DNA from: an uncultured Roseburia sp.
Lineage (GTDB): Bacteria; Bacillota; Clostridia; Lachnospirales; Lachnospiraceae
NCBI GenBank assembly: GCA_934307185.1
Contig: CAKRCJ010000084.1
Coordinates: 1-8,310 of the forward strand
DNA: 8,310 bases
Reading direction: 5' to 3'
This document shows positions 1 through 5,444 of the stretch, piece after piece. Each line of letters begins with the position of its first letter. Position 1 is the first letter of the stretch. The notes beneath the pieces are model-generated. The model had not been told where the DNA came from, did not search any database, and saw only the letters and a program-made list of their open reading frames with translations. The position numbers and the translations under genes are program-made.

Positions 1-778
1 GCCTTTGTTCTCTCTTTTTTTTGTTTTCCTTCTCCTTTGATTTGTCGATTAATGGAATGAATATTGCAACAATAATCCCTATTATCATTAATTTTTCTGA
101 ATATTTATCTTTCGAAACAGACCATCTTACTTCTTTTCCATCTATGAAATCTGGCAAATTAATCACTTTTTGTTCCTCTGCACTAATTTCATTTATTAAT
201 TGTTGATTTAATTTCCTTTCAATCTTCTGTATTTCCGTATATTCAGGAGGATATATCTGAAAATAAAACTCATAATCTTCCACCTGGCTTCCACACTGCA
301 TCTGCACATTGGCTTTTACAAGTTCTCCCTCTGCTGTTATGTCCTCATTAAATACTTTTCCCTCAAGATTAATATATTCATAACAATCAAAACTCCACTC
401 TGCCGTAACCATCCCCTGTTTATATTCTGAACTTAAATATACATCTTTCCGTATCTCATTTACGGAAGCATTTTCTGCCGGGAAAGTATCTGCAATTTCT
501 TTTTTCGCCTCCTCAAGTATTCTTTCTGAGTCTTCTTTACTTAATCCTTGTTCTGTGACATTCACTGTTACCTTCTGATTTTTAAAAATACCCGGAATAT
601 TCCAAATTAAATCTACTTCATAATCGCCTTCTCCATATTCATTACGCGTCAATATATGACCGTCATGCAATACATTATTTTTCTTTTCACTTATCGCAGC
701 CAATACACTTATTACACTGAAAAGAAAAATTACTTTTATCATTTTTTTCCATGTACTCTTACCCATCTTCACCTTCAT
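1..778 (-). CDS. Tad-locus membrane protein, probable TadC-like, C-terminus beyond the left edge
   Basis: An open frame of 259 codons runs from an ATG at 778 to the left edge without a stop, in the codon style of its neighbours. I translated it by hand. A basic N-terminus (MKVKMGKSTWKKM) leads into a hydrophobic segment at about residues 14-29. A polar, presumably extracytoplasmic region of about 195 residues follows, with cysteines at 132 and 162. A second membrane segment at about 229-244 (MIIGIIVAIFIPLI) is followed by a strongly basic stretch (KSKEKENKKKREQR). It begins 7 nt after the tadB stop, so it belongs to the tad operon. A second T2SS-F protein (TadC) normally follows TadB, and the basic stretch after the second helix is where a cytoplasmic F domain would begin. 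TadC with a long N-terminal extension is therefore my inference; the F domain itself is not visible. An ATG at 766, with AAGGTG just ahead, is an alternative start. Confidence 0.7.
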   Translation of the reverse strand, partial: MKVKMGKSTWKKMIKVIFLFSVISVLAAISEKKNNVLHDGHILTRNEYGEGDYEVDLIWNIPGIFKNQKVTVNVTEQGLSKEDSERILEEAKKEIADTFPAENASVNEIRKDVYLSSEYKQGMVTAEWSFDCYEYINLEGKVFNEDITAEGELVKANVQMQCGSQVEDYEFYFQIYPPEYTEIQKIERKLNQQLINEISAEEQKVINLPDFIDGKEVRWSVSKDKYSEKLMIIGIIVAIFIPLIDKSKEKENKKKREQR

Positions 779-785
779 TCTTTTT

Positions 786-1523
786 TCAGACTCTGATATC
801 AATAATTTTTTCTGCCAGCCGAACTGTCAAGAGGTACACCAAAAAACAACCTGACATAATACATATCCCGAAGCCATTTTTATATAACGGTGCCAAAAAT
901 TCTTCTGAAGTAAAATTTAAATAAAAAAGCATTGCTATCGGTACAATATTCATAATTTTCTGTTCCAGTTTTTTTGATGAAATGACAGTTTGTATTTCCT
1001 TTTCTACTTCTATTTTGTCGCTGATATGCTCTATCGTCGTACATATAATTTTATGAAAATCTCCCCCACTGCGTTTTGCATACAGAAAAATCTCCGCAAA
1101 ATTCAAAATATCTTCGCAATCGCTGCGTAATGCAAACTCGTATAATAATTTTTCTAACGGCTGATTCATCCCTACTGCCAGATTGATTTTTTGTAATTCA
1201 TTTACAAATAAAGCATTTTCTCCATACAATTCCCTTATCTCTTTCTCACTTTCGCGCCATGCGTTTTCCATGGAATAACCTGCCTGTAATGCCGCTGCGA
1301 CACCTGACATTGCATCTTTAAATTCAGTTAACAGTCTTTCTTTTCTGCTCTTATAGCCATTTTCTTTTTCCTTTCGAATAAAAATTGGTAAAAAAATAAA
1401 AACTGATACCATCCCATAAAAAGACCGATACAAAATCCATGCAGCCACCGCCCCTGCAAGTATGCTTTTTAAAATACAAATAAATGTCTCTTTTTTTGAT
1501 AAATCATACTTTTTATAATCCAT
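786..1523 (-). CDS. tadB: TadB-like type II secretion system F family protein
   Basis: The 245-residue product is an inner-membrane platform protein of the Tad/Flp pilus machine, which couples the CpaF motor to pilin assembly. Hydrophobic segments lie at about residues 13-31, 36-49, 190-203 and 217-235. The T2SS-F cytoplasmic domain lies between them (about 66-180), with the family patterns GVAAALQAGYSMENAW (74-89) and KRSGGDFHKII (150-160). It is shorter than proteobacterial TadB, as is common in clostridia. Its ATG overlaps the cpaF stop by 11 nt (ATGGATTATAA), and no strong Shine-Dalgarno sequence is seen, so translational coupling to cpaF is likely. TadC is a conceivable alternative, but the position directly after cpaF favours TadB. 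Confidence 0.88.
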   Translation of the reverse strand: MDYKKYDLSKKETFICILKSILAGAVAAWILYRSFYGMVSVFIFLPIFIRKEKENGYKSRKERLLTEFKDAMSGVAAALQAGYSMENAWRESEKEIRELYGENALFVNELQKINLAVGMNQPLEKLLYEFALRSDCEDILNFAEIFLYAKRSGGDFHKIICTTIEHISDKIEVEKEIQTVISSKKLEQKIMNIVPIAMLFYLNFTSEEFLAPLYKNGFGICIMSGCFLVYLLTVRLAEKIIDIRV

Positions 1524-2742
1524 CTGTTTTATAACCAGCTCTTCTCAATTTATCTGTGTTTATCAAATTTCCCACATGTTCCAATGCACCATTAACATTA
1601 TTTTCTTCCGCTTCATACTCATAAAAGCGGTAAATATCATTTAAAATAACCTGATTTTCTTTATATTCTACTATTTCTGTGATTGTAAGCACCTTTCTGC
1701 TTTTATCACGCATTCTGCCAAGATGTATTAAAATATCAATTCCAGATGCAATCTGACTCCGAATTGCCGGTAATGGAAGCTCCATTCCCATAAGTACCAT
1801 TGTCTCCAATCTGGATAGCATATCCTTACAGGAATTTGCATGTCCGGTAGAAAGACTGCCATCATGCCCGGTGTTCATCGTCTGTAGGACATCTAAAGCT
1901 TCCGCACCTCTGCATTCACCAATGATAAGTCTGGATGGTCTCATCCGAAGTGCTGTTTTTATTAAATCCCTGATTGTAATCGGAGTCACACCTTCCGTAT
2001 TAGCATTTCTCGTCTCAAGCCTCACAAGATTTGGCTTATCGATTAACTGTAGTTCTGCCGAATCTTCAATTGTAATAATTCTTTCTTCCCTTGGGATAAA
2101 TTGCGATAATGCATTTAAGAACGTGGTCTTTCCTGAACCTGTACCACCTGAAACAAAAATATTGTAGCCGGATAAAACTAATATTTTTAAAAAATCCGCT
2201 GCTTCTTCCGAGATTGCTCCTAATTCTATTAAATCTTTCATCATGAGCGGTTTTTCCGGAAACTTTCTTATAGAAATTGCTGAACCATCAATAGAAATCG
2301 GCTGTAAAACAATATTCACACGCGCGCCATTGGAAAGTCTTGTGTCTACAATAGGGGATGATTCATTCACCATTCGATTATTCGTTGCCGCCATCTGTTG
2401 AATCACATCATTTAGTTTCTCTTTAGAAGTAAACTTTTTATCAGATGAAAATAGCTGTCCTCTTTTTTCATAAAAAATATGTTCTGCACCGTTTACCATA
2501 ATTTCTGTAATTTCCGGGTCATCCAACAGCTCCTGCAATACATCTAACTTCCTCATGGAATAAAACAAATATTGTTCTAATGCTTCCTGTTCTGTAAGTT
2601 TTAAAAAATTTTTCTTTGCAAATATGCTGCACTTCTCTGAAACCAGATTTTTGATTTCTTCGTCACTCACTTCTCTGGTCAAATCAACTTCCTCTAAAAT
2701 TGAGTCCCTAAGATTGTATATCTGTTCGTCCGTCACTTTCAA
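1513..2742 (-). CDS. cpaF: CpaF/TadA secretion ATPase of the Tad pilus system
   Basis: This is a 409-residue GspE/PulE-superfamily hexameric ATPase that powers Flp pilus assembly from the cytoplasmic face. The N-terminal domain spans about residues 1-170. The RecA-like domain follows, with Walker A GGTGSGKTT (199-207), the Asp box ITIEDSAEL (223-231), RMRPSRLIIGECRGAEALD (266-284) containing Walker B, and the His box GHDGSLSTGHANS (292-304). All catalytic motifs are intact. The start is TTG at 2742, five bases after a very strong Shine-Dalgarno sequence, AAGGGGGTGG. This puts the start inside the tadZ-like gene (35-nt overlap). No tetracysteine zinc motif of the GspE type is present, consistent with the CpaF branch. 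Confidence 0.96.
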   Translation of the reverse strand: MKVTDEQIYNLRDSILEEVDLTREVSDEEIKNLVSEKCSIFAKKNFLKLTEQEALEQYLFYSMRKLDVLQELLDDPEITEIMVNGAEHIFYEKRGQLFSSDKKFTSKEKLNDVIQQMAATNNRMVNESSPIVDTRLSNGARVNIVLQPISIDGSAISIRKFPEKPLMMKDLIELGAISEEAADFLKILVLSGYNIFVSGGTGSGKTTFLNALSQFIPREERIITIEDSAELQLIDKPNLVRLETRNANTEGVTPITIRDLIKTALRMRPSRLIIGECRGAEALDVLQTMNTGHDGSLSTGHANSCKDMLSRLETMVLMGMELPLPAIRSQIASGIDILIHLGRMRDKSRKVLTITEIVEYKENQVILNDIYRFYEYEAEENNVNGALEHVGNLINTDKLRRAGYKTDGL

Positions 2743-3781
2743 TTAATCCACCCCCTTTTGTCCATCCCTGCTGATTAATATAACTCCTTACAAAATCTCC
2801 AAATTCACTCCATTGCAGCTGCTCAATCACAGTCCCCCCTCCTCTTAAATTCTTCGCTGCATACGGAAGATAAGCTTTTTGTATTTTTTCAATTACGTCT
2901 TCATTTCCAGACTTTTTCATCCCCTCTAAAAAAGCCTCCTCCTGACACTTATAAAAGAATTCTTCTTTTCCCAGCAGGTAAATCGCATCGCATCTTTTCA
3001 TGCAGTCTGCCACATCTTCCATACTTATTCCAAAATCAACAACCACCAGTTCAAAGTCTGTGAAATTTTCTACAAATTCCAGAAACCGGTAAAACTCATC
3101 CTTCCCTATCTGATGAAGGTTCTCCGGATTTTCAAATGGTAATACCATACTTGCTCCATACGCTTCATATACACAATTCCAGAAGCTTTCCCTTGTCAGG
3201 CAGTCCCCTCTTACTCTCAACATAATATCTCCCATATCATGTTCTCCTGTAAATTCAAACAACTCTTTAAATCCCAAAAATTCAAGAAAACTTATATAAA
3301 GTACCTTTTTACTTTCTGCCATATTTACAGAATACAATACAGAAAACAAATTCTGCATTTCATGCCGGCAGGGAGAACATATCCCTATTACTTCCAGATT
3401 ACCTGTTCCCGTCATTACATTCCCGCCATCTCTGTCCCGTCCCACAAGTACATATAACTCATGCAGAACCTGCTCCATTGGCTGATATCTTGAAATGCTT
3501 TTTCGCATCGGAGGCATATTGCTATCCCACATTGCCGGTTCAGCAACCTTCTCCCCCAAGTCATCACAAAGAAATAATACCTTGTCCATCTCTTCATCTG
3601 CAAATTCCTTACCGGCAAGAACCAAATCAAATTTCTGGCTGCTTAATGCCTCCTCAAACTGCTCTCTATTTGAATATACAGATAACTCCATTTCTTTTGC
3701 CTTATGCTTTACCACATACTCCGAAAAACGTCTGCAATAAAATTCGTCGTTATCACATAACGCAATTTTTAATTTTTGCAA
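2708..3781 (-). CDS. tadZ: TadZ/CpaE-like pilus localisation protein with degenerate receiver and ATPase motifs
   Basis: The 357-residue product has a receiver-like N-terminal half (about 1-112, beginning LKIALCDNDEF) and a MinD/ParA-like C-terminal half (about 128-335). TadZ/CpaE proteins set the cellular position of Tad pili. The receiver keeps the acidic D10/D12 pair, but where a DLVLLD phosphoacceptor motif is expected it reads DLVLAGK (52-58), so it is probably not phosphorylated. The expected P-loop (SPxGGxGKT) reads CSPCRHEMQNLF (135-146), without the GK-T core. The later strand FELVVVDFG (243-251) is retained. TTG at 3781 is the start, directly abutting the peptidase stop and five bases after AGGAGGGG. 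The assignment rests on fold pattern and position between the prepilin peptidase and CpaF. An atypical, non-ATP-binding member is likely. Confidence 0.8.
   Translation of the reverse strand: MQKLKIALCDNDEFYCRRFSEYVVKHKAKEMELSVYSNREQFEEALSSQKFDLVLAGKEFADEEMDKVLFLCDDLGEKVAEPAMWDSNMPPMRKSISRYQPMEQVLHELYVLVGRDRDGGNVMTGTGNLEVIGICSPCRHEMQNLFSVLYSVNMAESKKVLYISFLEFLGFKELFEFTGEHDMGDIMLRVRGDCLTRESFWNCVYEAYGASMVLPFENPENLHQIGKDEFYRFLEFVENFTDFELVVVDFGISMEDVADCMKRCDAIYLLGKEEFFYKCQEEAFLEGMKKSGNEDVIEKIQKAYLPYAAKNLRGGGTVIEQLQWSEFGDFVRSYINQQGWTKGGGLIESDGRTDIQS
2748..2757 (-). promoter_or_regulatory. Strong Shine-Dalgarno for cpaF, inside the tadZ-like coding sequence
   Basis: On the minus strand AAGGGGGTGG is followed by ATTAA and the TTG start of cpaF at 2742. 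The same bases encode part of the Lys-Gly-Gly-Gly stretch near the C-terminus of the upstream protein. The strength and spacing of this site fix the TTG start and the 35-nt overlap. Confidence 0.8.
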
Positions 3782-4213
3782 TTATACCCCTCCTATTACC
3801 CAAACAACCGCCAAAATAATTGCTATTGAAAAATGAATTATTGTATATTCTTTCTTTTTTTCCTTTTTCAGCCAATACTTATACACTATTTTTCCAGTGC
3901 CAAGTATCGAGGCAATTACAAATGAAAAAATAATCACTTTTATCAGTTGTTCTGTTGTTAAAAAACTACCTGCTACGGAAAATAACTTGATATCGCCTGC
4001 CCCAAGGACATGCATCTTGAATAAAAGAATCAATAGACTCACCGGAATTGTAACATTAAGAATAAAATATAAAGCACCTGTCCATCCATTCCCCAAAATC
4101 TGGAATAACAGGCCGACAGACATTCCACATCCGATTAGCCGGTTACTAATCTTCATGCACTTAACATCTGTCACCACTGCAATCGTAAGAAACGTAAGCA
4201 GTGTCAAATTCAT
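3782..4213 (-). CDS. A24-family prepilin peptidase (TadV/CpaA type)
   Basis: This is a 143-residue integral membrane aspartic peptidase that would cleave the leader of Flp-type prepilins. Both catalytic aspartates are visible: D16 in VVTDVKCMKISN, and D74 in the hallmark GAGD motif (71-74, followed by IKL). Hydrophobic segments cover about 2-15, 28-42, 47-66, 91-108 and 125-141. It has the short CpaA/TadV form, without the N-methylation domain of classical PilD. It is the first gene of the tad operon, about 34 nt after a predicted transcription start. The ATG at 4213 is preceded by TGGGGAAATT and, further up, AGAGAGGTGAT; no in-frame ATG, GTG or TTG fits better. Confidence 0.93.
   Translation of the reverse strand: MNLTLLTFLTIAVVTDVKCMKISNRLIGCGMSVGLLFQILGNGWTGALYFILNVTIPVSLLILLFKMHVLGAGDIKLFSVAGSFLTTEQLIKVIIFSFVIASILGTGKIVYKYWLKKEKKKEYTIIHFSIAIILAVVWVIGGV
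3787..3794 (-). promoter_or_regulatory. Strong Shine-Dalgarno for the tadZ-like gene
   Basis: AGGAGGGG on the minus strand lies five bases before the TTG at 3781. It sits within the last codons (Ile-Gly-Gly-Val) of the prepilin peptidase gene, whose TAA touches the TTG directly. It supports TTG as the true start and coupled translation. Confidence 0.8.
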
Positions 4214-4253
4214 AATTTCCCCAAATCATCACCTCTCTTTTGTTGTAAGTCGG

Positions 4254-4282
4254 ATTATAGCAACTGAATTTCCACTTGTCTA
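4254..4282 (-). promoter_or_regulatory. Predicted sigma-A promoter of the tad operon
   Basis: On the minus strand TAGACA (4282-4277) and a perfect TATAAT (4259-4254) are separated by exactly 17 bp. The predicted transcription start is near 4247, about 34 nt ahead of the prepilin peptidase ATG. This is the best promoter of its class in the window, and the only clear one serving the five-gene run to its left. Confidence 0.75.
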
Positions 4283-4318
4283 TAGCAAACTGAAAAATAA
4301 ACTAAGTTTGTAACTTTC

Positions 4319-4600
4319 TCACAAAAATTTTGTCGCAATTATTCCGTAAAGTAAAGCAACCCCAGGAAATCCAAGGGTTCCGGCTGTCAAAAGGCTTACC
4401 GCATTTAATCCTACGGCAATATCTATTCCTTGTTTTTCCAATGCATCATTAATAAAAAACATAACAATTGCCCCCAAAACCATACGCACCATAAAGTTCA
4501 AAATAATCTGTGCCCTGTTTCTTAACAGTGTAATCAAAAGAACCAGTCCACACACAGCAATAACAATTAACATCCCCGTTTTTTCATTCATATTTTTCAC
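4319..4600 (-). CDS. bofA: BofA family protein (pro-sigma-K processing inhibitor family)
   Basis: This is a 93-residue membrane protein. Hydrophobic segments lie at about 8-26 and 33-50, with a hydrophobic C-terminal third (62-90). The C-terminal pattern GLNAVSLLTAGTLGFPGVALLYGI is the BofA signature. In Bacillus subtilis BofA (87 aa) acts with SpoIVFA to hold the SpoIVFB protease inactive during sporulation. Homologues also occur in clostridia for which this role is unproven, so only the family is certain. The frame opens with GTG at 4600; ATG at 4591 is equally possible because neither has a clear Shine-Dalgarno sequence. It lies upstream of and codirectional with the tad operon, with no convincing terminator between, and is divergent from yaaL. 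Confidence 0.88.
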   Translation of the reverse strand: MKNMNEKTGMLIVIAVCGLVLLITLLRNRAQIILNFMVRMVLGAIVMFFINDALEKQGIDIAVGLNAVSLLTAGTLGFPGVALLYGIIATKFL

Positions 4601-4633
4601 ACTTTTTTGTTTTATTTTATTTCTGAATTCTAA

Positions 4634-4662
4634 ATTTTATGAAAAAAAATCTATATTGTATA
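4634..4662 (-). promoter_or_regulatory. Putative bofA promoter
   Basis: The minus strand reads TATACA (4662-4657), a 17-bp spacer, then TAAAAT (4639-4634). Matches to the sigma-A hexamers are 4/6 and 5/6. It would start transcription about 27-36 nt ahead of the bofA start. The region is very AT-rich, so this is tentative. Confidence 0.4.
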
Positions 4663-4663
4663 G
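4651..4663. repeat. Short palindrome between bofA and yaaL
   Basis: CTATA-TTG-TATAG is a perfect 5-bp inverted repeat with a 3-bp centre. It covers the -35 region of both predicted divergent promoters. It may be an operator, but it is short and AT-rich, so chance is a real alternative. Confidence 0.35.
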
Positions 4664-4686
4664 TTTTTCCATTTTATGATTATACT
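4656..4686 (+). promoter_or_regulatory. Putative yaaL promoter
   Basis: TTGTAT (4656-4661) and TATACT (4681-4686) are 19 bp apart, so the -10 is good but the spacing is long. A start near 4693 would leave a leader of about 28 nt before the coding region. Its -35 overlaps the predicted bofA -35 on the other strand. Confidence 0.35.
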
Positions 4687-4707
4687 TTAATTAAGAATTA
4701 TTTGATT

Positions 4708-4714
4708 GGAGGGG
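4708..4714 (+). promoter_or_regulatory. Shine-Dalgarno deciding the yaaL start
   Basis: GGAGGGG lies six bases upstream of ATT at 4721 and overlaps the only conventional start in frame (TTG at 4706-4708). A ribosome bound here could not use that TTG, which is the main argument for an ATT start. Confidence 0.65.
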
Positions 4715-4720
4715 ATTACC

Positions 4721-4936
4721 ATTCGACTTTTACAAAAAGAAATAGCAAAAGATAACCATTATGCACTTTTAAAAGATGACCTCCACCAAACCACGCTTGC
4801 CTTACAGAATGCTTATAATAATCTTGGAAATGTCACTGACCCGGACCTGATTGACTGTTATATTTATGAGCTTAATTCTGTACAAATGCGCTATAAATTT
4901 TTACTGGCGAGTATCAAAAAACTGGATTTATCCTGA
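4721..4936 (+). CDS. yaaL: YaaL family (DUF2508) protein, probable ATT start
   Basis: This is a small, soluble, helical protein of about 71 residues. The DUF2508 signature is clear: LQNAYNNLGNVTDPDLIDCYIYELNSVQMRYKFLL, read in two parts around the DPDLIDxYIYEL core. The molecular function of the family is unknown. In Bacillus, yaaL lies between recR and bofA; here bofA is next door but divergent. The start is odd. The frame has a TGA at 4703-4705, then TTG at 4706, and no ATG or GTG before the conserved part. The TTG has no Shine-Dalgarno sequence and is immediately followed by GGAGGGG (4708-4714), itself an excellent ribosome site. That site lies six bases ahead of ATT at 4721, so I chose ATT. 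If TTG is used the protein has five more residues (76 aa). Confidence 0.8.
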   Translation: MRLLQKEIAKDNHYALLKDDLHQTTLALQNAYNNLGNVTDPDLIDCYIYELNSVQMRYKFLLASIKKLDLS

Positions 4937-4967
4937 AAAAAGAGGCTTCTATACGAAGAAGCCTCTT
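4935..4967. terminator. Bidirectional intrinsic terminator between yaaL and fliS
   Basis: AAGAGGCTTCT (4940-4950) pairs perfectly with AGAAGCCTCTT (4957-4967) across the 6-nt loop ATACGA. On the minus strand the stem is followed by a run of six T's (the A's at 4935-4940), a textbook terminator for the flagellin-fliS transcript. In the plus direction the T tract is poor (TTGATTT), so termination of yaaL there is weaker. The fliS stop codon (4949-4951) lies inside the hairpin. Confidence 0.88.
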
Positions 4968-5425
4968 GATTTATCAAGTTCTTTATAATTCTCAACCAAA
5001 TCATTTTTTCCATAAGTGTACCCTGCATATACCTGCTGGGTATTTTTCATCAATGGTGCCGATGTATCCGCCTTTGCTGCTTCCAAAAAGCCATGATACA
5101 GCTTCTTTAAAAGACGCTCTGCATCATCAATTTCTTCCGTGCTTCTTTTATACATCGAAACAGACAATATATCTCTGCAAAAAACATAAATCTGATATAA
5201 ATTCTTTGAAATTTCATATGAAAAATTCAACGTATTTATTAATTCATTAATAGAATTCTGTGCTTTCCGCAAAGCTTTTTTAAATTCGTCCCACTGCTGT
5301 TTTTCATATGTCGTTTTCGCATCTGATAGATATGCAAAAATAATCTCATAATTAATGACTGTCAATTCGCTGCGGTTACTCTGAACAATGCGCCTTGTAA
5401 AATCTGTAATCTGCTCTTTTTCCAT
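4949..5425 (-). CDS. fliS: Flagellar export chaperone FliS
   Basis: This 158-residue, mainly helical protein resembles FliS. FliS binds the C-terminus of newly made flagellin and keeps it from polymerising until it is exported. Matching parts are ITDFTRRIVQSNRSELTVI (6-24) and KALRKAQNSINELINTLNF (50-68), followed by EISKNLYQIYVFCRDIL (71-87). It has a tail of about 38 residues beyond the helical core (PLMKNTQQVYAGYTYGKNDL, ending SRGFFV), typical in my recollection of Lachnospiraceae FliS and absent from the shorter Bacillus form. It starts 19 nt after the flagellin stop with no terminator between, so the two are cotranscribed. GGATGG, nine bases before the ATG, is the likely ribosome site. 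The last codons form one arm of the operon terminator. Confidence 0.88.
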   Translation of the reverse strand: MEKEQITDFTRRIVQSNRSELTVINYEIIFAYLSDAKTTYEKQQWDEFKKALRKAQNSINELINTLNFSYEISKNLYQIYVFCRDILSVSMYKRSTEEIDDAERLLKKLYHGFLEAAKADTSAPLMKNTQQVYAGYTYGKNDLVENYKELDKSRGFFV

Positions 5426-5444
5426 TACCTTATTCCATCCTTAC

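Noticed and set aside
21..206. Plus-strand ORF of 61 codons at the left edge
   Set aside because: It is antisense to the open minus-strand frame of the TadC-like gene, lacks a ribosome site, and encodes a low-complexity product with no recognisable motif.
3239..4313. Several plus-strand ORFs of 70-138 codons opposite the tadZ-like and peptidase genes
   Set aside because: They are mirror frames of well-supported minus-strand genes, with no family motifs and no Shine-Dalgarno sequences.
5426..5444. Possible terminator or promoter between flagellin and fliS
   Set aside because: Only 19 bp separate the genes, with a ribosome site for fliS and no stable stem or T tract.
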